DNA of 8,417 nt from an uncultured Nitrosomonadales bacterium (lineage in GTDB: Bacteria; Pseudomonadota; Gammaproteobacteria; Burkholderiales; Gallionellaceae): assembly GCA_903934275.1 (NCBI GenBank), contig CAIZNF010000628.1:1-8417 (forward strand), given 5' to 3'. Of the stretch, positions 1-6,346 are shown piece by piece. Each line of letters begins with the position of its first letter. The first letter of the stretch is position 1. A program made the translations under genes and the position numbers. The notes under the pieces are model-generated. The model made no database searches. It saw only the letters and a list, made by a program, of their open reading frames with translations, and was not told the origin of the DNA.

Positions 1-1
1 A

Positions 2-376
2 TATTGTGAATACCCCGAGTACCATACTTCGCTCGACGATCTTTCACTGATCTCACCCCAAGGCTTGGAAGGGGGATTTACAGTCCTGCGCATGGCGATT
101 GAAGTGATCGAGAATAATTGCAGGCCTATTGCAACTGTGCTTGGTGAACCGCAACTTGGCAAACGCGGCCTTTATCCCACACTAGGCACAAAATCTACCA
201 GTGAAGAAGTGCAGCTAATGATGGACTTGCTCGCATATTGCGACGGCACACGAACTTTACTGGATATTGCCGAGATTATTAAAGCGCCTGTATGGGAGCT
301 GCTGCCGATTTTTAACCGCCTAGATGAGTGTGGTTTACTGCGGGATTTGGATTCTGCCCAACCCGCTCTGGCATAG
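2..376 (+). CDS. DUF4910 aminopeptidase-like/winged-helix protein, 3' end only
   Basis: The reading frame is open from the first bases of the window, so the TTG at 65 is not the real start; this is the last 124 residues of a longer protein (family members are roughly 430 residues) ending at TAG 374-376. The visible part starts in the peptidase-like domain: EYHTSLDDL (local residues 6-14) carries the His and Asp pair typical of the last metal-site segment of M28-like zinc aminopeptidases, followed by the family signature GEPQLGKRGLYP (about 48-59). From about residue 65 to 112 comes a compact helical domain (TSEEVQLMMDLLAYCDGTRT, then LLDIAEIIKAP) that fits the winged helix-turn-helix at the end of DUF4910 proteins. 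Such proteins recur in surface-glycan loci, but I know of no established substrate; peptidase activity is inferred from fold. It is followed after about 52 bases by the radical SAM gene on the same strand and is probably co-transcribed. Confidence 0.85.
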   Translation, partial: YCEYPEYHTSLDDLSLISPQGLEGGFTVLRMAIEVIENNCRPIATVLGEPQLGKRGLYPTLGTKSTSEEVQLMMDLLAYCDGTRTLLDIAEIIKAPVWELLPIFNRLDECGLLRDLDSAQPALA

Positions 377-428
377 CGTAGACATTTGCAGTGCAGCCTT
401 ATCTTGACAATGATTGCCTAAAAAAATT

Positions 429-2294
429 ATGGAAATTTGTATTTGCACTACACCGATAGGTTTCATTCCGACCAACTATCCACCGTTTGGAAGTATGGCA
501 ATTATCCAAGCGCTAAGGAAAGTTGGGGAGAGTGCGAGCTTTTTTAATATTGATTATTTTCGATATAGCAACGAGGAAGTTGAGGCCTATTTTAAAGAGC
601 ATCAATTTGATGTGATTGGCATCAGCTCAGTGGTTTCGACCGCTTATGCATATACAAAATATCTCTCAAATTTAATTCATAACGTATCTCCGCATACCGT
701 GATCATCGTTGGCGGAAATTTGGCTGCATCAGCCGAGATTCTGCTGCGTAAAAGCAAAGTGGATATTTGTGTGGTGGGTGATGGCGAGTTAATTATTCAG
801 AATCTAATTCGGATTTTGAATGGCAAATCGTTGAATTACGATGCCCTCAAAGCAACCAAAGGTCTTTGTTTTCTCGATGAAAATAACGAATTTTGCTTTA
901 CCGGATACGGGGAGAGGATTCCCGCAGAAAATATCGAGTGGCCGGATTACAGCATTCTGGAAGAAGACGGTTCGCTACCCTACTTTATTTCTGACAAGAT
1001 TGATGAATTGGTATACGGCTATGAAGGGCACATCGAGCCCAGTAAAAGAATGGCCACGGTGGCCTTTTCCAAAGGCTGTGTCGCGCGCTGCACATTTTGT
1101 CACCGATGGGAAAAAGGATACCGTGCTCGGCCAGTAGAACAGGCTATAGCACATGTTCGCCACCTTATTCAGCACTACAACGTTGGTGTTCTTATGATTG
1201 CCGACGAAAACTTTGGGTCTGATCGCGAGATAGCTCGGGAGATTGCAAACGAACTAGGGAAGCTGGGCATAGTGTGGTCAGTCAGCGGCGTACGTACGAG
1301 CACAGTAAGCAAGGAATCATTGCAGCATTGGAGGGATAACGGCTGCTATATGGTTATCTTTGGAGTTGAATCGGGCAGCCCCAAGATGCTAAGTGTCATG
1401 GAAAAGAACTTAACGCGTGAAAAAAGTGTTAACGCGATAAAATGGACAGGCGAACTGGGGCTGGGTACCGTCATTCAATTGGTACTCGGCATGCCGGGCG
1501 AAAATGATGAAACGGTTGCTGAGACCATCGAATTTTTGAAAGAAATTTCTTCTTCAATTAAATGGTGGCGGGATCGGGCCGCTAGCGGCCTGATCAGTAT
1601 TAATTATGCTCAAGCGCTTCCCGGCACACCCTTGTATGAACATATTCGCCAGCAGGGCCTGATCGGAGCCGGTATCGATGAAGAAGAAAAATATTTAATT
1701 CAAGTCAGTGATATTGACGCATACAAGGAAGATCATTTTGTAAATGCAACGGGATTGCCACTTTTAAAAGTATTGATGTGGCGCCCCATTATCTTGTCCC
1801 ATCTCGATGCGCACCACTACTTTAATCAAGCCAGCTCGAAATGCAAATTAGCGTTACATCAGATTCTTGGCTATTACATCGGCCTATTGGGTGTCAGGGT
1901 TGGCAGGGTTATAAAAAAACGTTTGAACGTTTTGCTGAATCGTAAAGACAAAAAAATAAAGGCCGCTGCATTGGGTGGTGGCATGAAAAACATCAGCAAA
2001 TTTGGCTATTTCAATATTCACACGGGATTAATGTTCGCACCTCTATTATTCAATTCACTTACCCAAAAAATCTTTTATCCGCTGCTGGCAATAATTGTGG
2101 CAACGCGCGTATCGAATTCGCCCCTGAAAACAATAAAGCTGTTGCTTGAACATGCGCGCTGGAGCCTCGGTGGAAACAGGCAGCAGAATATAGAATACGA
2201 AGGAAAATCATTGCGCAAAACAGTGGTAATCAAATTATCTTCTTCTGGTGAAAATGGTTCTGAAAAGATGCTTCCATTGCGTTCAGGAAGATAA
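429..2294 (+). CDS. B12-binding-domain radical SAM protein
   Basis: Probable cobalamin-dependent-type radical SAM enzyme of 621 residues from ATG 429 (626 if the TTG at 414 is used). Neither start has a clear Shine-Dalgarno; ATG 429 is preferred because it puts MEICICTTP at the N-terminus, like the usual MKIxLI start of B12-binding radical SAM proteins. Residues 1 to about 125 form a Rossmann-like B12-binding domain: FDVIGISS, VIIVGGN and VVGDGE are at the expected positions, while no DxHxxG lower-axial His motif is seen. The radical SAM core has the 4Fe-4S motif CVARCTFC (Cys 217, 221, 224), then MIADENFGSD, FGVESGSPKML and GMPGENDET. The C-terminal ~190 residues are less typical and include a hydrophobic stretch (about 525-560) that might touch the membrane. 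Members of this superfamily methylate unreactive carbons, hydroxylate or rearrange; the substrate here is unknown, with a sugar or glycan lipid inferred from the locus. Confidence 0.88.
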   Translation: MEICICTTPIGFIPTNYPPFGSMAIIQALRKVGESASFFNIDYFRYSNEEVEAYFKEHQFDVIGISSVVSTAYAYTKYLSNLIHNVSPHTVIIVGGNLAASAEILLRKSKVDICVVGDGELIIQNLIRILNGKSLNYDALKATKGLCFLDENNEFCFTGYGERIPAENIEWPDYSILEEDGSLPYFISDKIDELVYGYEGHIEPSKRMATVAFSKGCVARCTFCHRWEKGYRARPVEQAIAHVRHLIQHYNVGVLMIADENFGSDREIAREIANELGKLGIVWSVSGVRTSTVSKESLQHWRDNGCYMVIFGVESGSPKMLSVMEKNLTREKSVNAIKWTGELGLGTVIQLVLGMPGENDETVAETIEFLKEISSSIKWWRDRAASGLISINYAQALPGTPLYEHIRQQGLIGAGIDEEEKYLIQVSDIDAYKEDHFVNATGLPLLKVLMWRPIILSHLDAHHYFNQASSKCKLALHQILGYYIGLLGVRVGRVIKKRLNVLLNRKDKKIKAAALGGGMKNISKFGYFNIHTGLMFAPLLFNSLTQKIFYPLLAIIVATRVSNSPLKTIKLLLEHARWSLGGNRQQNIEYEGKSLRKTVVIKLSSSGENGSEKMLPLRSGR

Positions 2295-2312
2295 CTAAAA
2301 CTGATTCAGCAC

Positions 2313-4100
2313 ATGCCTAATAAACGCTTCCTTGTTACAACATCCGATGAGCGATCTTGGAAATTTGATCGGCCCTTATTGTTCCTCGGTGAGTGGTGCC
2401 GACTATATGATCGCAAGCAAATCTGGGAGGGCATGGATGCTGTAGTGGCTGAACCTTATGGCTTGAAAACCGGCCAGGTCGAGCGCGATATTACTTATGT
2501 ACAGACCCTGTCGAGTCAACTGCTGACAGAGTTGGTAGAAGCACTCAATACGTTCCACGCGACCCAACACAGTATGCGTTACTGGCAAATAGTACTTGGC
2601 CATTGGCTTCAACGATATGTGGCCGTTATTTTCAACAGGTATTTTACGCTGGAGCAGGCTCTGAAAGAACATGAGGTGTCCGGCACCACTATTTTTGAGT
2701 CTGCGGGCTATAGTCTTGCCACGACCGATTCAATGACTTTTATCTGGGCCTGTAATGACGATGTATGGAATCATGTCCTTTATTCTAAAATATTAAGCTA
2801 TTGGGGTAGTGTAGGGGCAGAAGTCGAGGCTGAATGCATTAGTGGCGTATCTGGTTTCGTCATGAAAAAAAACTCCTTTGTGCGAGAAGCATGTGTCATG
2901 CGTTTCACTTTGGATGTGGTCAGTAAAATGTTACATAAGTTAAGTAGAGTGCATGACGCTTTCATTATCAGCAGTTATTTGCCGCTAAAGGAAGAAATCA
3001 AGTTACAGCTAAGCCTTTGGCAGTGTCCACAATTGTGGCGAAGTCCAAAATTAAAGGCAGTAGCGCCTGATATGGAGATGCGCCAGAGCTTCAGGATTGA
3101 TGCAGAAAACTATACAGGGTTTGAGCAGTTTGTTCGTTACCAATTGCCTGCAATAATCCCAAGCTGTTATTTGGAAGGCTACAGCCAACTAGTCCATCAG
3201 GTAGAATCGTTGCCATGGCCCAGCAACCCAAGGTTCATTTTTACATCGAATGGCTTTGATACGGATGAAATATTTAAGGCTTGGGCTGGTGCCGTGGTTG
3301 AGCAAGGCGTGCCTTATTTTGCAGGGCAACACGGCAATAACTACGGCACGCATGTGCAGCATGGTAATCAGCACTGCCCGGAACGTACGGCTGTCGACAA
3401 ATTTATTACGTGGGGTTGGGCGGACGGCAACCCAAATAACGTACCGGGCTTTGTGTTTACATTGGCGGGGCGTACGACTATACGTTTGGATACAGAGGGG
3501 GGGCTGCTGTTGATTGAGCTTCATTCATCATTTCGACTTGATCCAGAAGACAGTTATTTTAAATTCGGCATTTACCAACAAGAGCAGTTTCGTTTTTTTG
3601 CTGCACTGCCTGTACCGATTCAGCAAAAATTGACGGTGCGTCTCCATTCCGCATGCGGGAAGCACCGATGGTCTGATGAACAGCGCTGGAAGGACTTTAG
3701 CCCGCATACGAAAATTGAGACTGGTTCCATCAACATCAAAGGATTGATTGCACGAAGTCGCTTGGTTGTCCATTCTTATGATTCGACGGGCATATTGGAG
3801 ACTCTTGCCCTGAACATCCCTACGGTGTGTTTCTGGCATGGCGGGTTGGATCATCTTTTGCCTGATGCCAAGCCTTATTATGAGTTGCTTAGAAAGGCCA
3901 ATATTCTTGCTGATACGCCAGAGCAAGCAGCAGAACTTATTGCATTGCACTGGGATAATATTAGCGAGTGGTGGGGGAGCCAGAAGGTTCAGGATGCGAG
4001 AAAGGTATTCTGTGACCAGTACTCCAGAATCGAGAAGAAGCCAGTTCGAACATTGAAACGGTTGTTGACTATGCATGCAAATCAAGGAAGCAGTAAATGA
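2313..4100 (+). CDS. LIC12162-family putative transferase
   Basis: A 595-residue protein starting at ATG 2313, 18 bases after the previous stop, with no strong ribosome site. The N-terminus (LVTTSDERSW, then PLLFLGEWCRLYD at residues 21-33) is the hallmark of the LIC12162 family (TIGR04331) of putative transferases in O-antigen and capsule loci. The C-terminal half also fits: IFTSNGFDTDEIFKAWA (309-325), FAGQHGNNYGTH (336-347), FITWGW (364-369), and HSYDSTGILETLALNIPTVCFW (487-508, split as HSYDSTGILE and TLALNIPTVCFW), which resembles the nucleotide-sugar-binding end of GT-B enzymes. From this I infer transfer of a sugar or similar group to a growing glycan in the cytoplasm; no member has, to my knowledge, a defined reaction. 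No signal peptide or obvious membrane helix is seen. A G7 run at 3497-3503 lies within the gene. The stop overlaps the next start as ATGA. Confidence 0.85.
   Translation: MPNKRFLVTTSDERSWKFDRPLLFLGEWCRLYDRKQIWEGMDAVVAEPYGLKTGQVERDITYVQTLSSQLLTELVEALNTFHATQHSMRYWQIVLGHWLQRYVAVIFNRYFTLEQALKEHEVSGTTIFESAGYSLATTDSMTFIWACNDDVWNHVLYSKILSYWGSVGAEVEAECISGVSGFVMKKNSFVREACVMRFTLDVVSKMLHKLSRVHDAFIISSYLPLKEEIKLQLSLWQCPQLWRSPKLKAVAPDMEMRQSFRIDAENYTGFEQFVRYQLPAIIPSCYLEGYSQLVHQVESLPWPSNPRFIFTSNGFDTDEIFKAWAGAVVEQGVPYFAGQHGNNYGTHVQHGNQHCPERTAVDKFITWGWADGNPNNVPGFVFTLAGRTTIRLDTEGGLLLIELHSSFRLDPEDSYFKFGIYQQEQFRFFAALPVPIQQKLTVRLHSACGKHRWSDEQRWKDFSPHTKIETGSINIKGLIARSRLVVHSYDSTGILETLALNIPTVCFWHGGLDHLLPDAKPYYELLRKANILADTPEQAAELIALHWDNISEWWGSQKVQDARKVFCDQYSRIEKKPVRTLKRLLTMHANQGSSK
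4084..4090 (+). promoter_or_regulatory. Shine-Dalgarno site for the 4097 methyltransferase
   Basis: AAGGAAG lies within the last codons of the LIC12162 gene, six bases before ATG 4097. Together with the ATGA stop/start overlap it fixes the start of the methyltransferase gene and points to coupled translation. It is one of the two clearest ribosome sites in the window. Confidence 0.7.
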
Positions 4101-4636
4101 ACCCGCCACTAAAAGCACTAGACCTTGGGTGCGGTAACAAAAAGCGCAAAGGTGCAATTGGTATTGACTTCAACAGCCGCACGGCGGCCGATGTCATTCA
4201 TGACTTGAACGTCTTTCCTTATCCGCTGGAAGATGCATCATTCGATGAAATCTATCTCGACAATACCCTTGAACATTTAGATGATGTGATTCGCGTGATC
4301 GAGGAGGTTCATCGCATTTGTAAACACGGTGGCCTCGTGAAGGTGATCGTTCCCTACTTCAGATCCATCTGGGCCTGCATAGATCCAACGCACAAGCATT
4401 TTTTTACTGTCGATTCATTCGCTTACTTCGACCCGTCTAATCCAATTTGTTGCCGCTATACTTATTCATTAGCAAGGTTCAAGGTTGAAAAAGTTATTTT
4501 TAATGAGAGCTTGAGAAATCGTTGGCTTAGAAAATTGGTATCGAGCTTTGCCAACAAGTGGCCCGGCCGCTATGAGCATTACTTAAGTCATCTTTATCCT
4601 CTGGATGACATATCGTTTTATTTGCGCAGACTATGA
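4097..4636 (+). CDS. Small class I SAM-dependent methyltransferase
   Basis: A 179-residue methyltransferase-fold protein. SAM-binding motif I is LDLGCGNKK (residues 9-16 region, starting at A7-L8), followed by the acidic end of strand 2 in GIDF (22-25), the motif II/III region DVIHDLNVFPYPLEDASFDE, LDNTLEHLDD (54-63), and HGGLVKVIVPYF (77-88), the usual post-motif strand. A DPTHKHFFT segment (96-104) followed by SFAYFDP is typical of a group of glycan-locus methyltransferases. Start ATG 4097 overlaps the preceding stop (ATGA) and has a good ribosome site. It is shorter than many relatives but begins directly at the SAM-binding strand and looks intact. The acceptor is unknown; O-methylation of a sugar hydroxyl is the natural inference from its neighbours. 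It is not a close duplicate of the methyltransferase that follows. Confidence 0.87.
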   Translation: MNPPLKALDLGCGNKKRKGAIGIDFNSRTAADVIHDLNVFPYPLEDASFDEIYLDNTLEHLDDVIRVIEEVHRICKHGGLVKVIVPYFRSIWACIDPTHKHFFTVDSFAYFDPSNPICCRYTYSLARFKVEKVIFNESLRNRWLRKLVSSFANKWPGRYEHYLSHLYPLDDISFYLRRL

Positions 4637-4667
4637 TCGTTGGTTTGTATTCATGCGAAACTGAATA

Positions 4668-5393
4668 ATGGAACGGCCCCGCAAATATTCAAGGTGCGTT
4701 AAAGAAGGAATTTTATTCAATCCTGTCTGGATATCCGAGCACAAGCTCCGTGCTTGGATAAAGTCTGCCATTGAGTCGATTGTGTTTTCTCAATCGGACA
4801 AGTGGCTAGATGTCGGTTGCGGCTTGCGGCCCTATGAAATGTATTTTCCAACTGGCTCTTATGTTGGTGTCGACATTGAGATCAGTGGGCGAGATCCAAA
4901 TCTGAAAGCTCCCGATTACTACTACGATGGACAGATATTGCCTTTTCCGGATGGCAGCTTCGAGGGTGTGATCAGCACCCAAGTGCTGGAGCATGTGCCT
5001 GATCCACGCGGTTTGCTGGCTGAAATGCACCGTGTTATCAAACCGGGAGGCGAGCTGGTTATTTCTCTTCCTTTTGTATGGCAGGAACATGAGGAGCCGT
5101 ATGATTTTTTCCGCTTCACCCGCTTTGGTATCGCCGAAATGTTAAAGCAGACGGGTTTTGAAATTGACAGCCTTGTCAAAGACACAGGTGCTATCGAAAC
5201 ACTGGCTGTAACACTTAATGCATACGTCATGCACAATCTTGTGCCGCCCATTTTCGGCCTTGGTCGCTTGGTCGCCTTGGTGATCTGCTTCCCGATACAG
5301 CTTGCCGCACTGATTCTGCAGAGTACGCTACCCGATCAAGGCCAACTTTACCTAAATCTGGTAGTTCGGGCGAGAAAGATTCCTGACAAATGA
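4668..5393 (+). CDS. Class I SAM-dependent methyltransferase with hydrophobic C-terminus
   Basis: A 241-residue methyltransferase. An in-frame TGA at 4662-4664 just before ATG 4668 limits the start; no clear ribosome site is visible. Residues 1-45 form an extra N-terminal segment, then motif I LDVGCGLRPYE (47-57), YVGVDIE (65-71), YYDGQILPFPDGSFEGV (85-101), TQVLEHVPDP (104-113) and VIKPGGELVISLPFVWQEHE (123-142). The PFVWQEHEEPYDFFRFTRFG segment is characteristic of a methyltransferase family common in exopolysaccharide loci. The C-terminus (about 188-222) is markedly hydrophobic and may form a membrane-associating hairpin, which would suit a lipid-linked or membrane-bound glycan acceptor (inference). 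The gene follows the first methyltransferase after 31 bases and overlaps the epimerase gene by ATGA. The exact acceptor is not predictable. Confidence 0.88.
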   Translation: MERPRKYSRCVKEGILFNPVWISEHKLRAWIKSAIESIVFSQSDKWLDVGCGLRPYEMYFPTGSYVGVDIEISGRDPNLKAPDYYYDGQILPFPDGSFEGVISTQVLEHVPDPRGLLAEMHRVIKPGGELVISLPFVWQEHEEPYDFFRFTRFGIAEMLKQTGFEIDSLVKDTGAIETLAVTLNAYVMHNLVPPIFGLGRLVALVICFPIQLAALILQSTLPDQGQLYLNLVVRARKIPDK

Positions 5394-6346
5394 CCTCACC
5401 TGAAATTAATGACACATTTGTGCCCTATCGCGGCAAGCGTATATTAATCACCGGCGCATCGGGATTTATAGGACAGCACTTGCTGGATGCACTTAGCGGC
5501 TTAGCAGCTGAAGTGGCTGTTGTGGCGCGTGAAAGACATTGCTCGTCAAAAACACAACGTACTTTTGTTGGCGATATGCGCGATCAGGTCTTTGTACGCC
5601 AGACAATCCAGGACTGGATGCCCAACACTATTTTTCATCTGGCGGGGGTTAGGGATCGTGTCTTGGCTCATGAGGCTTTTGGGCAAGCAATCGATACCAA
5701 CTTGCTGGGTACGCTCAATTTATTTTTTGCCGCGCTCGACATTCCATCTCTGGAACGGATTATTATTCTCGGTACGGCTGAGGAGTATGGCGGCAACGAG
5801 GCACCTTTTGTGGAATCGATGCGGGAAGCACCTATTAGCGCTTACTCATTCTCAAAGCAATGCGCTACTCACCTATCGCAGCTTATGCATTGTAGTTTTG
5901 GTTTGCCTGTAGTGGTTCTTCGCCCATCAGTGGCGTATGGGCCTGCACAACGTGATGATATGTTCCTGTCGGCGTTGATTCAAACCCTGTTGCGCGGGGA
6001 AGAATTTCCCATGACCTTGGGGGAGCAAACGCGAGATTATGTTTACGTGTCGGATCTGGTGGATGCTTTGCTTCGGGCAGGATATTACCCGGATGTTGAA
6101 GGCGAAATTATCAATATCGGAAGCGGGGAGCCAATCCAAATCGCACGGCTCGTTGATCGTGTTGAGGGATTGCTGGGGTGCACCGGTTTGGTGCGCCGCG
6201 GCGCACTGAAATACCGGACGGGGGAACCCATGGCGTACTGGCTTGACATATCCAAGGCGAAACAGCTTCTGGGATGGATGCCGCAAACCTCGCTGGATGA
6301 CGGCCTGAGAAGTACGGTCGACTGGTATCAGGATAAACATGGATGA
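5390..6346 (+). CDS. NAD(P)-dependent sugar epimerase/dehydratase (extended SDR)
   Basis: A 318-residue extended short-chain dehydrogenase/reductase, the usual full length for nucleotide-sugar epimerases, dehydratases and ketoreductases. The dinucleotide site is ILITGASGFIGQHLL (GxxGxxG, residues 22-28). GDMRD (61-65) matches the adenine-ring Asp region, IFHLAG (81-86) the structural strand, and the catalytic set is Thr129 (LGTAEEYG), Tyr152 and Lys156 (YSFSK). LRPSVAYGP (177-185) and RDYVYVSDLVDA (215-226) are typical substrate-domain elements. ATG 5390 overlaps the previous stop as ATGA. In this setting the likely substrate is a nucleotide sugar, possibly a CDP-4-keto-6-deoxyhexose given the cytidylyltransferase gene downstream; whether it reduces (abequose/paratose synthase-like) or epimerises cannot be told from motifs. 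Confidence 0.9.
   Translation: MTSPEINDTFVPYRGKRILITGASGFIGQHLLDALSGLAAEVAVVARERHCSSKTQRTFVGDMRDQVFVRQTIQDWMPNTIFHLAGVRDRVLAHEAFGQAIDTNLLGTLNLFFAALDIPSLERIIILGTAEEYGGNEAPFVESMREAPISAYSFSKQCATHLSQLMHCSFGLPVVVLRPSVAYGPAQRDDMFLSALIQTLLRGEEFPMTLGEQTRDYVYVSDLVDALLRAGYYPDVEGEIINIGSGEPIQIARLVDRVEGLLGCTGLVRRGALKYRTGEPMAYWLDISKAKQLLGWMPQTSLDDGLRSTVDWYQDKHG

Noticed and set aside
65..67. TTG as the start of a separate 103-residue protein.
   Set aside because: The same frame is open upstream to the window edge and encodes conserved DUF4910 residues there, so it is an internal codon.
404..433. Perfect TTGACA -35 box with a TATGGA-like -10 about 18 bases later.
   Set aside because: The -10 match is poor, and transcription would begin after both possible start codons of the radical SAM gene, so it could not serve that gene.
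1577..1590. 14-base perfect palindrome GGCCGCTAGCGGCC.
   Set aside because: It lies within the radical SAM coding frame, is single copy in the window, has no T-run, and is explained by Ala-Ser-Gly codons.
1916..1933. AAAACGTT/AACGTTTT inverted repeat ending in T's, terminator-like.
   Set aside because: The stem is A/T-rich with almost no loop and lies inside an open gene whose frame continues for over 350 bases.
3528..4157. 209-residue reverse-strand open frame.
   Set aside because: It lies antisense to well-supported motifs of the LIC12162 gene, has no recognisable domain, and fits a shadow frame.
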